Source: Clostridia bacterium (GTDB taxonomy: Bacteria > Bacillota > Clostridia > Oscillospirales > CAG-272). From it: a stretch of 19,890 bases of DNA. Each line of letters begins with the position of its first letter. The first letter of the stretch is position 1. The stretch spans positions 1 to 19,890 of the forward strand of contig CAAGDE010000201.1 of the NCBI GenBank assembly GCA_900768535.1, written 5' to 3'. Positions 1 through 7,489 of this stretch are shown here, piece after piece. The notes beneath the pieces were generated by a model. It was not told the DNA's origin. It saw only the letters and a program-made list of their open reading frames with translations, and did not search any database. The position numbers and the translations under genes were made by a program.

Positions 1-280
1 CAAACGCAAGTGAGCCGTGCCGCGAATCATAGGAGACGGCAATGCTGCCGCCTCCGTTTTGTCTGACATAATCGGCAAGTCCCTGCGATGCCTGCGCGAC
101 GGTATAGCGGTTCATGCGATTGGTTCCCGCGCCGAGAATCCCGCGCAGTCCGCCGGTCCCGAACGCCAGCGTGCGCCAAAAGGCGTCCTCACGCTCGGTG
201 TCGGTCATGTGCGTGAGCGCATCCGTCAGATCCGGAGCACACGCCAACCATGTCTGATAAGCATTTGTTGCTGTTTGCAT
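1..280 (-). CDS. Phosphosugar mutase (phosphoglucomutase/phosphomannomutase family), N-terminal part
   Basis: Alpha-D-phosphohexomutase: moves phosphate between C1 and C6 of a hexose in the cytoplasm, linking sugar uptake to glycolysis or to nucleotide-sugar synthesis. Only the first 93 codons are present; the gene runs off the left edge. The residues seen are family-typical: a TDTERED/AFW start, the FGTGGLRGILGAGTNRMN signature at about residues 40-57, the following YTVAQASQGLADYV helix, and AVSYDSRHGS, a known substrate-loop region. The catalytic phosphoserine lies beyond the edge. The ATG start is set by AAGGAG (minus strand of 287-292) five bases upstream. It is the last visible gene of the operon, 17 bp after the MBL lipoprotein, and the only clearly cytoplasmic metabolic enzyme there, which suggests that the operon's substrate yields a sugar phosphate. 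Glucose versus mannose specificity cannot be told. Confidence 0.9.
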   Translation of the reverse strand, partial: MQTATNAYQTWLACAPDLTDALTHMTDTEREDAFWRTLAFGTGGLRGILGAGTNRMNRYTVAQASQGLADYVRQNGGGSIAVSYDSRHGSLAF

Positions 281-297
281 ACAATCTCCTTGTCGGA

Positions 298-2076
298 TCA
301 TTTGACACTGTCCTGCACCAGTTCTCCGTCCGCAATCCGGAACCGGTAGGTTGCATCCATCTCATAGAGGATGGTCTGAAAATATCTGGAATAGATCGCG
401 TAAGCACGCTCGCAGGAGCCGCCGTTCAGGTGCGCATTCACCTCGCTGTTGCTGACCAATGCATACGTACCCTTGGTCATGCGGTAAATGTAATTCAGCG
501 GATTGATTCCGTGATGCGCGATCTGCACGATGTCCGCCTGCAGGGTCTCCGGGGCATAAAGTTCAATCAGACTCTCCTCAATCACCTTGTTTGCATCGCC
601 GAGAAACAGCACCCGCTTGCCGCCAAAGGTCACCCGGAGCACCGTACTGGAGTCATTGAAATCCGAAATCTTTGTTTTCCCGGTTCCGGCGTTCACCGCT
701 TCTTCATGCGTATAGAGCACATCAACCGTCAGCCCGCCCATGGAAAATGTCATGCCCGGATGCAGTTTGAGAAACGCCGCCGACGGATATTTTGCTTCCA
801 ATGTCCCCAAAAAGGACCGGTATACGTCCGAGTATCCTCCGATTCGGTTCATACACGGAATGTTCGCCATGACCGTATCGATCCGGATATCCGATGCGTA
901 TTTCCGCAACAGCAGATCCGGCAGTCCTGCGTGATCGCCGTGGGCGTGCGTGATGAACCATGCCCGGACCTGAACGGTTTCGCTACCCGTGATGCTCCGC
1001 AAAAAAGCCATCACGCGATCCAGGTCTGCATCGGTTGCCTGCTTCGGATGCCCGCCGTCAATGAGGAAAAGCGAATTGTCCCGCAGACGGAAAATGTAAA
1101 ACATTCCGCAATCGGGATACGGAGAGCTGTCCTTTGAGCCTTCGCAGTAATTCAGGCGGAATTGGTAAAACTCCACCGTCCCGTCAGTCTCTGCCCCGAC
1201 ATTCAGCTCGTCCAATGCAATGCCGGAGCGATCCAGAATCACGCGCGCCTCGCGGCTTTCCGGGTGAAACCAGGTGTAAACCAAAACCTCCCCCAGCCGA
1301 TATTCGGCATATTCCGATCCGTCAACCGTATTTCCGAACACGCGGGAAAACCCGTTGCGCTCCAGCTTTTGCAGATAGCTTCGGAATTCAGCCGTTGAGG
1401 TTCCGGAAATCAGCTGCATCAGAGATTCATCCTTGGTGTCGTGTCCGCTGTCATCTCCGATTCCGGCACCGCAGGCATACAGGGAATCGGAAAGCGTTCC
1501 GCCCTCGTATGCCGGAACGGTCTGCAAGCCCCAGCCGTTCCGGATGTAGTCCTGCTTGGAAATCTGTCGGTCCATGCTTCGCGGAACGGTGCAGATCTGC
1601 TTCCCGCGGCATGGCTCCAGCCATTCGGCAACAAATGCGTTCACTGCTTCCCGGAGGAATGAAATATCTGTCGCGCAGATGACAATCTGCTCTCCGGTAA
1701 CCGTAATCAGATACCCCACGCTGTCGCGGAGCCGATCCGCCGCAGTCCCGGACGCGCTCCGGTTGGTTCCGCCGACAAGGATCTCCTTTTCCGTCTCCGC
1801 TTCAAAATCGGTTACGATTTCGGGCGTGATTCCAAGCGTATCCCGAAATGCCAGCCGCAAATCTCCGGCGGCGCCCGCCGTATCGGTGTCGGCACCGTCC
1901 GGTCGGACAATCCGATAGCCGCAAATGCCGTTCCGAACCAGCTCCAGCACCGACGGATCGGTTGTTTCCTCTTCTGTCCGGTCGCTGTTCTCCGGCGCAT
2001 TCTGTCCCGGCTTTGCACAGGCGCAGGACAGCATCAGAACCGCCAACGCAAGCGCAAAACAAACGTGCTTTTTCAT
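298..2076 (-). CDS. Lipoprotein with N-terminal alpha/beta module and C-terminal metallo-beta-lactamase-fold hydrolase domain
   Basis: 592 aa. A lipoprotein-type signal (MKKHVCFALALAVLMLSCAC; Cys18 or Cys20) predicts anchoring to the outer membrane face. Residues about 52-155 form a module with the signature EILVGGTNR (98-106); it resembles the alpha/beta domain that precedes catalytic domains in several glycoside hydrolases and recurs twice in the EEP lipoprotein at 10632-12359. The C-terminal half is an MBL fold: DGG at 340-342, the metal motif HAHGDH at 377-382, LGDAN (Asp494) and HHG at 521-523, the set seen in ComEC-like MBL domains. It has no membrane channel, so it is not ComEC itself. 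Likely a metal-dependent esterase or phosphodiesterase; substrate unknown. The ATG overlaps the upstream MBL stop (ATGA), with GGGAGG just before. The region about 226-285 resembles the N-terminal part of that neighbour, so the two are tandem paralogues. Confidence 0.85.
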   Translation of the reverse strand: MKKHVCFALALAVLMLSCACAKPGQNAPENSDRTEEETTDPSVLELVRNGICGYRIVRPDGADTDTAGAAGDLRLAFRDTLGITPEIVTDFEAETEKEILVGGTNRSASGTAADRLRDSVGYLITVTGEQIVICATDISFLREAVNAFVAEWLEPCRGKQICTVPRSMDRQISKQDYIRNGWGLQTVPAYEGGTLSDSLYACGAGIGDDSGHDTKDESLMQLISGTSTAEFRSYLQKLERNGFSRVFGNTVDGSEYAEYRLGEVLVYTWFHPESREARVILDRSGIALDELNVGAETDGTVEFYQFRLNYCEGSKDSSPYPDCGMFYIFRLRDNSLFLIDGGHPKQATDADLDRVMAFLRSITGSETVQVRAWFITHAHGDHAGLPDLLLRKYASDIRIDTVMANIPCMNRIGGYSDVYRSFLGTLEAKYPSAAFLKLHPGMTFSMGGLTVDVLYTHEEAVNAGTGKTKISDFNDSSTVLRVTFGGKRVLFLGDANKVIEESLIELYAPETLQADIVQIAHHGINPLNYIYRMTKGTYALVSNSEVNAHLNGGSCERAYAIYSRYFQTILYEMDATYRFRIADGELVQDSVK

Positions 2077-3380
2077 GTTTTTCCTCCCGATACCGATTGC
2101 ATCCGGTCATAGTGCGGAAGCGGGGTCAGTTCCAAGCCGTGCCCATCCGATGCAAAGGTGATTTTCCAGGTGTCATGTCCCGCAAACAGGACATGATCGG
2201 CATCGGTTGCGCAGATGGCATCCCCCAGGTTGGTGGCATGGCGCTCGCTGATTCCCACGGTTTCCGCCGATTGCGGCGCCAAAACGTAGGTTGCGGATAC
2301 CGCCCGGTAGAAATCGGGCAGGCGGTTGATCAGGTGATGTGCCGCCTGCACGAAGTCGCAATGCAGAGTTGCGGCGGAGTACATGGCGCAGATGCGCGCT
2401 TCCGCCTTTTGGCAGATGTCCGCCGGAAACAGCACCGTATGCTTTCCTGCTGTCACCTTCAGCACCGCACTGGTATCGTTGAAATCGTTCACCCTGTAAA
2501 CGCCGTCGTCATCCGGCAGATCCTCCTGCGTATAGAGCACCTCAAACAGACAGCCGAACAGCCGGAACGCCGCGCCGCTGTGAAGCTTGACAATTCCTGC
2601 CGTCGGACAGTACTTTGCCGCCATCGCCTTGAAGTAGGAGGTGCTTTCGGTATCATACCGCCGGGGATTGACCGCCACAGCGGGATAGTTGAACAGAAAG
2701 CAGTCGATGTCCAGCCAATCGTGATACTGCTCCATCAGTCTGCCGACCATATAATTATGATCTCCGTGCGCGTGCGTCAAAAACCACGCCCGGACCCGGA
2801 CGCGCTCCCCGCCGGACAGCCCACACAGAAACCGCCAGACGCCCTCCAGCGGCTCCCGCCAGGATTGGTTCCGGTGCCCGCCGTCGATGACAAAAAGCGA
2901 GCCGTCCGGAAAGCGAAGGATATACATCATCCCGCAGTTCATTGCCGTCTCGCCGTTGCTGTTGTCCAAGCTGTATTCCAGCGAATACTGGTACAGCTCC
3001 GCACCGGCAAACGGCAGATCGTTATCCGGCACCCGCGCATTGGTAGAGCGGTCATGAACCACGGTCATGCGCCGGTTGCAGGGCGTGTAGGCGAGATAAA
3101 GCTGTGTTTTCCCTGCCTCAAAAAGCACAAACCGATTGCCCTCAACTTCCCGGCTCCAAAGAAGGCGGTATTCCGGCGTTGCAAGCGCACTGCAATACGC
3201 GCAGAACTCCTCTTCCGTAACCGGAGCGGCAAGCACCAGTGCCGAGTCGGTCGGTGTTTCCCCGGCTGTATCATCGGCAAGTCCGGGCCCGCAGTCAACC
3301 GGAGCAGTCAGAACGGCTTCCGCCGCAGAAAGCGGCGGAAGCCCGAAAGGCATTTCCAAAATCTGTTTTTTCGTTTCCAT
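2073..3380 (-). CDS. Metallo-beta-lactamase-fold hydrolase without signal peptide
   Basis: 435 aa. MBL-fold hydrolase: IDGG at 165-168, HAHGDH at 203-208, the later metal aspartate in FPADI (Asp321), and HHL at 348-350 where the sister protein has HHG. It is homologous to the MBL lipoprotein encoded next to it over nearly its full length, but lacks both the signal peptide and the N-terminal alpha/beta module. Substrate unknown; phosphodiester or other ester bonds are the family's usual targets. The ATG sits five bases after the stop of the GLUG gene with no clear Shine-Dalgarno site, so translation probably depends on re-initiation by ribosomes leaving the upstream gene. It overlaps the next gene by four bases. 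The absence of an export signal among exported neighbours is odd; the same happens to the EEP protein of module B. Confidence 0.82.
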   Translation of the reverse strand: METKKQILEMPFGLPPLSAAEAVLTAPVDCGPGLADDTAGETPTDSALVLAAPVTEEEFCAYCSALATPEYRLLWSREVEGNRFVLFEAGKTQLYLAYTPCNRRMTVVHDRSTNARVPDNDLPFAGAELYQYSLEYSLDNSNGETAMNCGMMYILRFPDGSLFVIDGGHRNQSWREPLEGVWRFLCGLSGGERVRVRAWFLTHAHGDHNYMVGRLMEQYHDWLDIDCFLFNYPAVAVNPRRYDTESTSYFKAMAAKYCPTAGIVKLHSGAAFRLFGCLFEVLYTQEDLPDDDGVYRVNDFNDTSAVLKVTAGKHTVLFPADICQKAEARICAMYSAATLHCDFVQAAHHLINRLPDFYRAVSATYVLAPQSAETVGISERHATNLGDAICATDADHVLFAGHDTWKITFASDGHGLELTPLPHYDRMQSVSGGKT

Positions 3381-3385
3381 ACGGT

Positions 3386-5008
3386 TTACTGTTTGACAAA
3401 AATCACTGTTTCTCCGGAGCGCTCAAAGACCGTTTTCATTGCATCCGATGCAAGAATCCGTTCCGTCAGAGCATCCAGCGTTTCACAGAAAACGGAATCG
3501 CTCACCGTCACACCTGCGGCACAATTGGCAAGTGTCGCATTGCTTCCCGTCAGGGCGATGCAGCTCTGAATCACCCCGCCGCCGTTTGCCCGCCCGAAAA
3601 TGGCGGCACACTGCGCGGCATTCTCGCCGCTTACGGATGCAAGATTCAGACAATGCCGAACCACAAGATTCTGGAATTTGCAGTACCCGAGAATTCCGCC
3701 GGTAAAGTTTCCGCCGCTCACGGTTCCGCCGTTGATGCAGAATTCCGCACGAGCACCGCCGGTTGCCAGATAGCTGCAAATTCCCGCAGCCTGTCCGTTT
3801 TTCTCAGTGGAAGTAATGCTTCCGTAATTCGCGCAATATTGCAGAACCAGCTTTTTGGATTTCGCCGCGCCGAGAACGCCTGCAATCTTTGAGTCGTTTC
3901 CGACACCATTGTCCGTCACCGCACCGTAATTGATGCAACGGGTCAACGTAACCGCAATGGTGTCCCCGACTTCGATGTAACCGACAATTCCGCCCATCCA
4001 GATTTTTGTGCTCTGATTGGTTGTCAGCGTAGCGTAAGAAATGCAGTCGGAAATCGCAACCGTGTCGCTTGCCTTCTCCATGATGCCGACAATCCCACCG
4101 ATACGGGAATTGCTCTTGGGCAGATCCACCGTCAGCCGGACACTCTGCTCCAGGAGAATGTTCCGGACAACACCGCCCTTCATCTGGGAAATGATCAGTC
4201 CGTATACCGCCTGCGTTTCGTTTGCGTATGCAATGGTGGTATCCGCAACGGTCAGATTCTCAACGGTTGCCCCCTGTGTGGAAGGGAACAGCGGCGCACT
4301 CAGACCGCTCAGCCGACAGCCGAGGAAATCAAAGCTTCCGGTAAACGGTGCACTCCCGGTGCCAAGCCCCGCATACGTTTTTCCGGACAGGTCCAGTGCC
4401 GGGGCGTTGACCACATAACTGCCATCGGTCTTTCCGCCGTTCAGCACATCGGTCAATGCATCCGCATCCGTCAGCACCTGCACGTTCCCGGCGGCGGCAC
4501 CGTTCTCCAGCACAAAGACAGAGTCCCCAGAAGAAACCTTGTTCCCTGCTTCATCCTTTACATAGGTGCGCACGGTAAAAACCAGTTTTCCAAGCGTTGT
4601 GGGTACCTTGTCAATTACCATTGCGAATATGCCTGCAGCCTGCTCCAGTCCGTGCTCCCGTGCCAGCTCGGCGGCGGTATAGGTACGAAGTCCCGTTTCC
4701 GTGTTACCCAGCAGAGAGCCCCAAACCGTGCTTCCCTCGGTCGGCGCACCGGAAAATTCCACGGTGCGGTAAATGCTTCCGTCGCAAAGTGCCACGGTTA
4801 CCTCATACCCCAGCACCGATCCGGCAAGATTCTGTGCCAGTGCGATCAGGCGTACACTCTGCACGCCGTCAACCGGAACGGTTTCCTGATGCCCGCAGAA
4901 CACCGGCGCCAGGCAGGCATCGTCCGACTCCGCGAACACACCAAACGGGAACAATGACACCGCCAGCAGAACGGCAATCAGACACGCAATCCATCGAGTC
5001 TTCTTCAT
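3386..5008 (-). CDS. Secreted GLUG-type repeat protein
   Basis: 540 aa from the chosen ATG; a longer frame (to 5077) exists, but this start has AGGAGGGG upstream and begins a clean signal peptide (MKKTRWIACLIAVLLAVSLF, cleavage near FA-ES, residue 26). Residues about 45-170 look like a beta-sandwich surface domain. From about 205 to 500 it has repeated units of the GGIVG...C.NYG.V type (IGGIVG 303-308, MGGIVG 338-343, CINYGAV 358-364, CANYGSI 392-398, TGGILG 436-441, CLNLASV 453-459), the pattern of GLUG-like beta-solenoid repeats in bacterial surface adhesins. No anchor motif (LPXTG, SLH, dockerin) is visible. It is a paralogue of the GLUG lipoprotein upstream in the operon and starts one base after the small peptide's stop. 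Role inferred: ligand binding or surface display. Confidence 0.8.
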   Translation of the reverse strand: MKKTRWIACLIAVLLAVSLFPFGVFAESDDACLAPVFCGHQETVPVDGVQSVRLIALAQNLAGSVLGYEVTVALCDGSIYRTVEFSGAPTEGSTVWGSLLGNTETGLRTYTAAELAREHGLEQAAGIFAMVIDKVPTTLGKLVFTVRTYVKDEAGNKVSSGDSVFVLENGAAAGNVQVLTDADALTDVLNGGKTDGSYVVNAPALDLSGKTYAGLGTGSAPFTGSFDFLGCRLSGLSAPLFPSTQGATVENLTVADTTIAYANETQAVYGLIISQMKGGVVRNILLEQSVRLTVDLPKSNSRIGGIVGIMEKASDTVAISDCISYATLTTNQSTKIWMGGIVGYIEVGDTIAVTLTRCINYGAVTDNGVGNDSKIAGVLGAAKSKKLVLQYCANYGSITSTEKNGQAAGICSYLATGGARAEFCINGGTVSGGNFTGGILGYCKFQNLVVRHCLNLASVSGENAAQCAAIFGRANGGGVIQSCIALTGSNATLANCAAGVTVSDSVFCETLDALTERILASDAMKTVFERSGETVIFVKQ

Positions 5009-5009
5009 C

Positions 5010-5168
5010 TTATCTCCCCTCCTTTTTACCCGCAGAGGTAAGGCTCCATTCCACCCGCGGCAGAGAAAGCCCGTCATTTTCAGCTTCGTAATTCAGGGAC
5101 GTCCGGATGCAATCTGTCGCTTCGACCGCAGAAATCCATCCGCACGGCGTCACATATATCCGTTTCAT
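5010..5168 (-). CDS. Small translationally coupled peptide (52 aa), shared pattern with the 46-aa peptide of module B
   Basis: A short gene that standard length cut-offs would miss. Its ATG overlaps the GLUG lipoprotein stop as ATGA, with GGAGAAGG upstream, and its TAA is separated from the next ATG by one base; the next gene's AGGAGGGG lies inside its last codons. It starts MKRIYVTPCGW and has no signal peptide or membrane segment. It aligns without gaps over 23 residues with the peptide at 15667-15807: M-K-x-x-Y-x-T-P, ten residues, D-x-x-x-T-S (MKRIYVTP...DCIRTS against MKANYETP...DILSTS). Both then have D-G-x-x-L and an acidic-aromatic pair. Function unknown. Such short Y-x-x-P peptides might be export- or assembly-linked tags, leader-like peptides or regulators; none of these is shown by sequence. 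The tight coupling on both sides argues that it is translated. Confidence 0.75.
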   Translation of the reverse strand: MKRIYVTPCGWISAVEATDCIRTSLNYEAENDGLSLPRVEWSLTSAGKKEGR

Positions 5169-6499
5169 ATTCCTTCTCCTTTCGCGGCAAACGCGAGTCC
5201 GGTTTCGGTCACCGTAAAGGAATTTTTCAGCTCCTCCTTGGTTTCCAGGAGCGCACGCAGTGCATCGAGATCTGCAAAAGATTCCAGTCTCTCCTGTTTC
5301 GCGTCATTCTGTGTGGTTGCACCGGTTGCATTGGAGGATGCCAACCAATAGCAATCGCGGATCACTTCCTTCTTCTTGGCGCAACCCCAGAGTGCCGCGC
5401 TCAGGTAACCGTCCTTGGCGGAATTCTCAACCGCACCGAGGTTGATGCACCATTCCACGGTTCCGGAATCACGGTTGGTATAACCGACAATGCCGCCCGT
5501 ATACTGTCCGCCGCTGACTTTCCCCTGATTGAAGCAGGCAGTAATCAGGAATGCCGAGCCCTCAAAATAAGCACAGATGCCTGCCGCCTGTCCCTTTTCC
5601 TCCTTGGAGGTCACATCCCCGTAATTTGCACAGCGGCGGAAGGTTACCGTTTTTGCCGAGCCGGCAATCCCGCCGATTTTGGAATCGTACCCAATTGCGT
5701 TGTCGGTCACTGACCCATAGTTGATGCATCCGCTCACAATCGCGCCTGCAGCATTGACCGAGCCTGCAATGCCGCCCATCCAGATTTTATCGCTGTCGGT
5801 CACCAGAGTGCCGTACGACACACAGCCATCCAACGAGACCGCCTTCTTGCCGCCTTCCACCTTGCCGACAATGCCTCCCAGTCTTGCATTGGTGGTGTAG
5901 AGATTCACATCCAGCTTCACGCTCTCCGAAAGGCGGATGTTTTTCAGGCTTCCGCCCTTCATGCTGCTGACAATCAGCCCGTATGCCGCAACGCCGGATT
6001 TCGTAAAGGAAATATCGGTATCCGCAACGGTCAGGTTGGCAATCTCGGCATCCTCGGTATAATTGAACAAAGGAGAGCTCAGCCCGGATACAGTGCAGCC
6101 GCCGAAATCAAAGCTGCCGCTGAACGCCTCGGTATCGGTTCCAAGCCCCGGATATTTCACCCGGCTCATGTCCAGCGCTTCGGCTTCCACCCGGTAGGTG
6201 CCGGAACGGTCACCCTTCGTCAGAACCGCCTGCAATTCTGCGGCGGTGCGAATGACACCGTCTGCCGGCACTTCGGCAGTCAGTGCATACGGATCGTCCG
6301 GCTCGTCCGGTGTTGTAACCGGCTCTGTCGGCTGTTCGGTTGGCGCCTCGGTCGGTGCCTGTGTGGGGGCTTCCGTGGTCGGCTTTTCTGTCTGCGTGGT
6401 GCCTGTTCCCGGTTCCGGTACAGAGGTTCCCCCTTTACAGGAAGCCAGCGGAAGTGCGCACATCGCGGCAATCAGCAAAACGGCAATCAGCTTTTTCAT
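5165..6499 (-). CDS. GLUG-type repeat lipoprotein
   Basis: 444 aa. Signal peptide with a clear lipobox LASC (Cys21). Residues 23-70 are a flexible Thr/Pro/Glu linker (TEAPTQAPTEAPTEQPTEP region) that would hold the globular part away from the membrane. Residues about 110-395 carry GLUG-like units (LGGIVG 207-212, MGGIAG 241-246, CINYGSV 258-264, IGGIAG 275-280, CANYGDV 290-296, TGGIVG 334-339, CINLGAV 351-357). The protein is closely similar to residues about 170-540 of the GLUG protein at 3386-5008, so the two arose by duplication, with different N-terminal fates (lipid anchor against free secretion). AAGGAG lies nine bases before the ATG. The stop overlaps the start of the 52-aa peptide. 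Probable role: surface binding of a polymer or partner; no catalytic motif is seen. Confidence 0.82.
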   Translation of the reverse strand: MKKLIAVLLIAAMCALPLASCKGGTSVPEPGTGTTQTEKPTTEAPTQAPTEAPTEQPTEPVTTPDEPDDPYALTAEVPADGVIRTAAELQAVLTKGDRSGTYRVEAEALDMSRVKYPGLGTDTEAFSGSFDFGGCTVSGLSSPLFNYTEDAEIANLTVADTDISFTKSGVAAYGLIVSSMKGGSLKNIRLSESVKLDVNLYTTNARLGGIVGKVEGGKKAVSLDGCVSYGTLVTDSDKIWMGGIAGSVNAAGAIVSGCINYGSVTDNAIGYDSKIGGIAGSAKTVTFRRCANYGDVTSKEEKGQAAGICAYFEGSAFLITACFNQGKVSGGQYTGGIVGYTNRDSGTVEWCINLGAVENSAKDGYLSAALWGCAKKKEVIRDCYWLASSNATGATTQNDAKQERLESFADLDALRALLETKEELKNSFTVTETGLAFAAKGEGI

Positions 6500-6531
6500 G
6501 GTTACATTCTCCTTTTTTGATTTTTGTATAT

Positions 6532-7476
6532 TCAGAAAACCAGCGTGGTTTTCAGGGCTCCATGCGCTGCAAACGGATTTTCAATGGTAATTCTGCCCTC
6601 CGTCACATCCCCAACGCCGCTGTAGAGATCGGCGAAACCGTCCTCCCGCATGACCAGACCTGAGGTGAACACACAGTCGGCAAGCTTCGGAACCTTCGGC
6701 TCGCATTCCGGATAGCAGGATTTTGTGCCAATGATCCGGACCTCCTGCACAGCCCGTGTTTCGGGATTCAGCACGAATGCACTGTTGGCATATACGGACA
6801 GCCGCAGCGTTTCGCTGACCTGCTCCCCGTAGCAGAAGTGACCGATACAGCCGATCATGCCATCCTCCAGCAGGTACGCCTGGTTGATCCCACCCCACTG
6901 TCCCGGCTCCAAAAGTCCCTCAATCAGGGGCGCATTCGCCACCGCATCCGCAGTCAGTTCATCCAGGCTGTCGATAACGGTAAATCCGATCTGCGCGCTT
7001 TCCTTGCTTCTCGGACGCGAGAAAACGCCGATTTTTCCATCCGCAAGCGGAACCAGACGGATATCCTTCATCTTGACCGGTCCGGTTGTAAAATAGGTCA
7101 GGTCCATCGGCGATGTCCCTCGGTAAAAATACCCGAAGTAAGTAGAAACGCGCCCTGCGGATTTCTGAACGTGCGTTCCGCCAAGCACCAGCTCTTCCCC
7201 GATCTTCTGAATGAACGGATCCTCCAGTGCAAGCGGCACAAATTCCGGAACCAGCGCAAAGCAGTCCTTTGCGGTTTCCCGAAACAGGCACACGCGGGAA
7301 TTTGCCCACTCGTCATGTTTTTCGGTTCGCCCGAACAGATAGCGGTTTCCCTCCCAGATGAACGGCAGAGAGCAATTGTAAACATCCATGCCGGAAACAC
7401 CGGAGAACCGCAACAGTGCACGGTCCCGGATGTTCCGGTTCTTTTCAAACTGTTCCTTCAGTGCCTTGATTTCCAT
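6532..7476 (-). CDS. DUF1861 family protein (five-bladed beta-propeller-like)
   Basis: 314 aa from the ATG that follows AAAGGA; an upstream extension to 7524 would overlap the solute-binding gene and lacks a ribosome site. The protein matches the DUF1861 pattern: DVYN (31-34), GRTE with DEW about six residues later (49-57), KMKDIRLVPLADGKIGVFSRP (135-155), FTVIDSLDEL (165-174), WGGINQAYLL (194-203) and a C-terminal EPKVPKLADCVFTSG (259-273). The family is related in fold to the furanosidase/phosphorylase five-bladed propellers (GH43, GH32, GH130), but its reaction has not, to my knowledge, been defined. No signal peptide, so cytoplasmic. Lying 13 bp after a solute-binding protein and in the same operon as a phosphosugar mutase, it may act on an imported oligosaccharide, possibly phosphorolytically (inference). 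Confidence 0.85.
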   Translation of the reverse strand: MEIKALKEQFEKNRNIRDRALLRFSGVSGMDVYNCSLPFIWEGNRYLFGRTEKHDEWANSRVCLFRETAKDCFALVPEFVPLALEDPFIQKIGEELVLGGTHVQKSAGRVSTYFGYFYRGTSPMDLTYFTTGPVKMKDIRLVPLADGKIGVFSRPRSKESAQIGFTVIDSLDELTADAVANAPLIEGLLEPGQWGGINQAYLLEDGMIGCIGHFCYGEQVSETLRLSVYANSAFVLNPETRAVQEVRIIGTKSCYPECEPKVPKLADCVFTSGLVMREDGFADLYSGVGDVTEGRITIENPFAAHGALKTTLVF

Positions 7477-7489
7477 GCTGTTTCCTTTC

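Noticed and set aside
298..3380. ComEC/competence DNA-uptake channel
   Set aside because: The MBL motifs resemble the ComEC C-terminal domain, but neither protein has the channel's membrane segments, and no other competence gene is near.
3386..6499. Cohesin/dockerin cellulosome parts
   Set aside because: The N-terminal beta-rich domain of the secreted GLUG protein is vaguely cohesin-like, but no dockerin calcium-loop repeats are present in any protein of the window.
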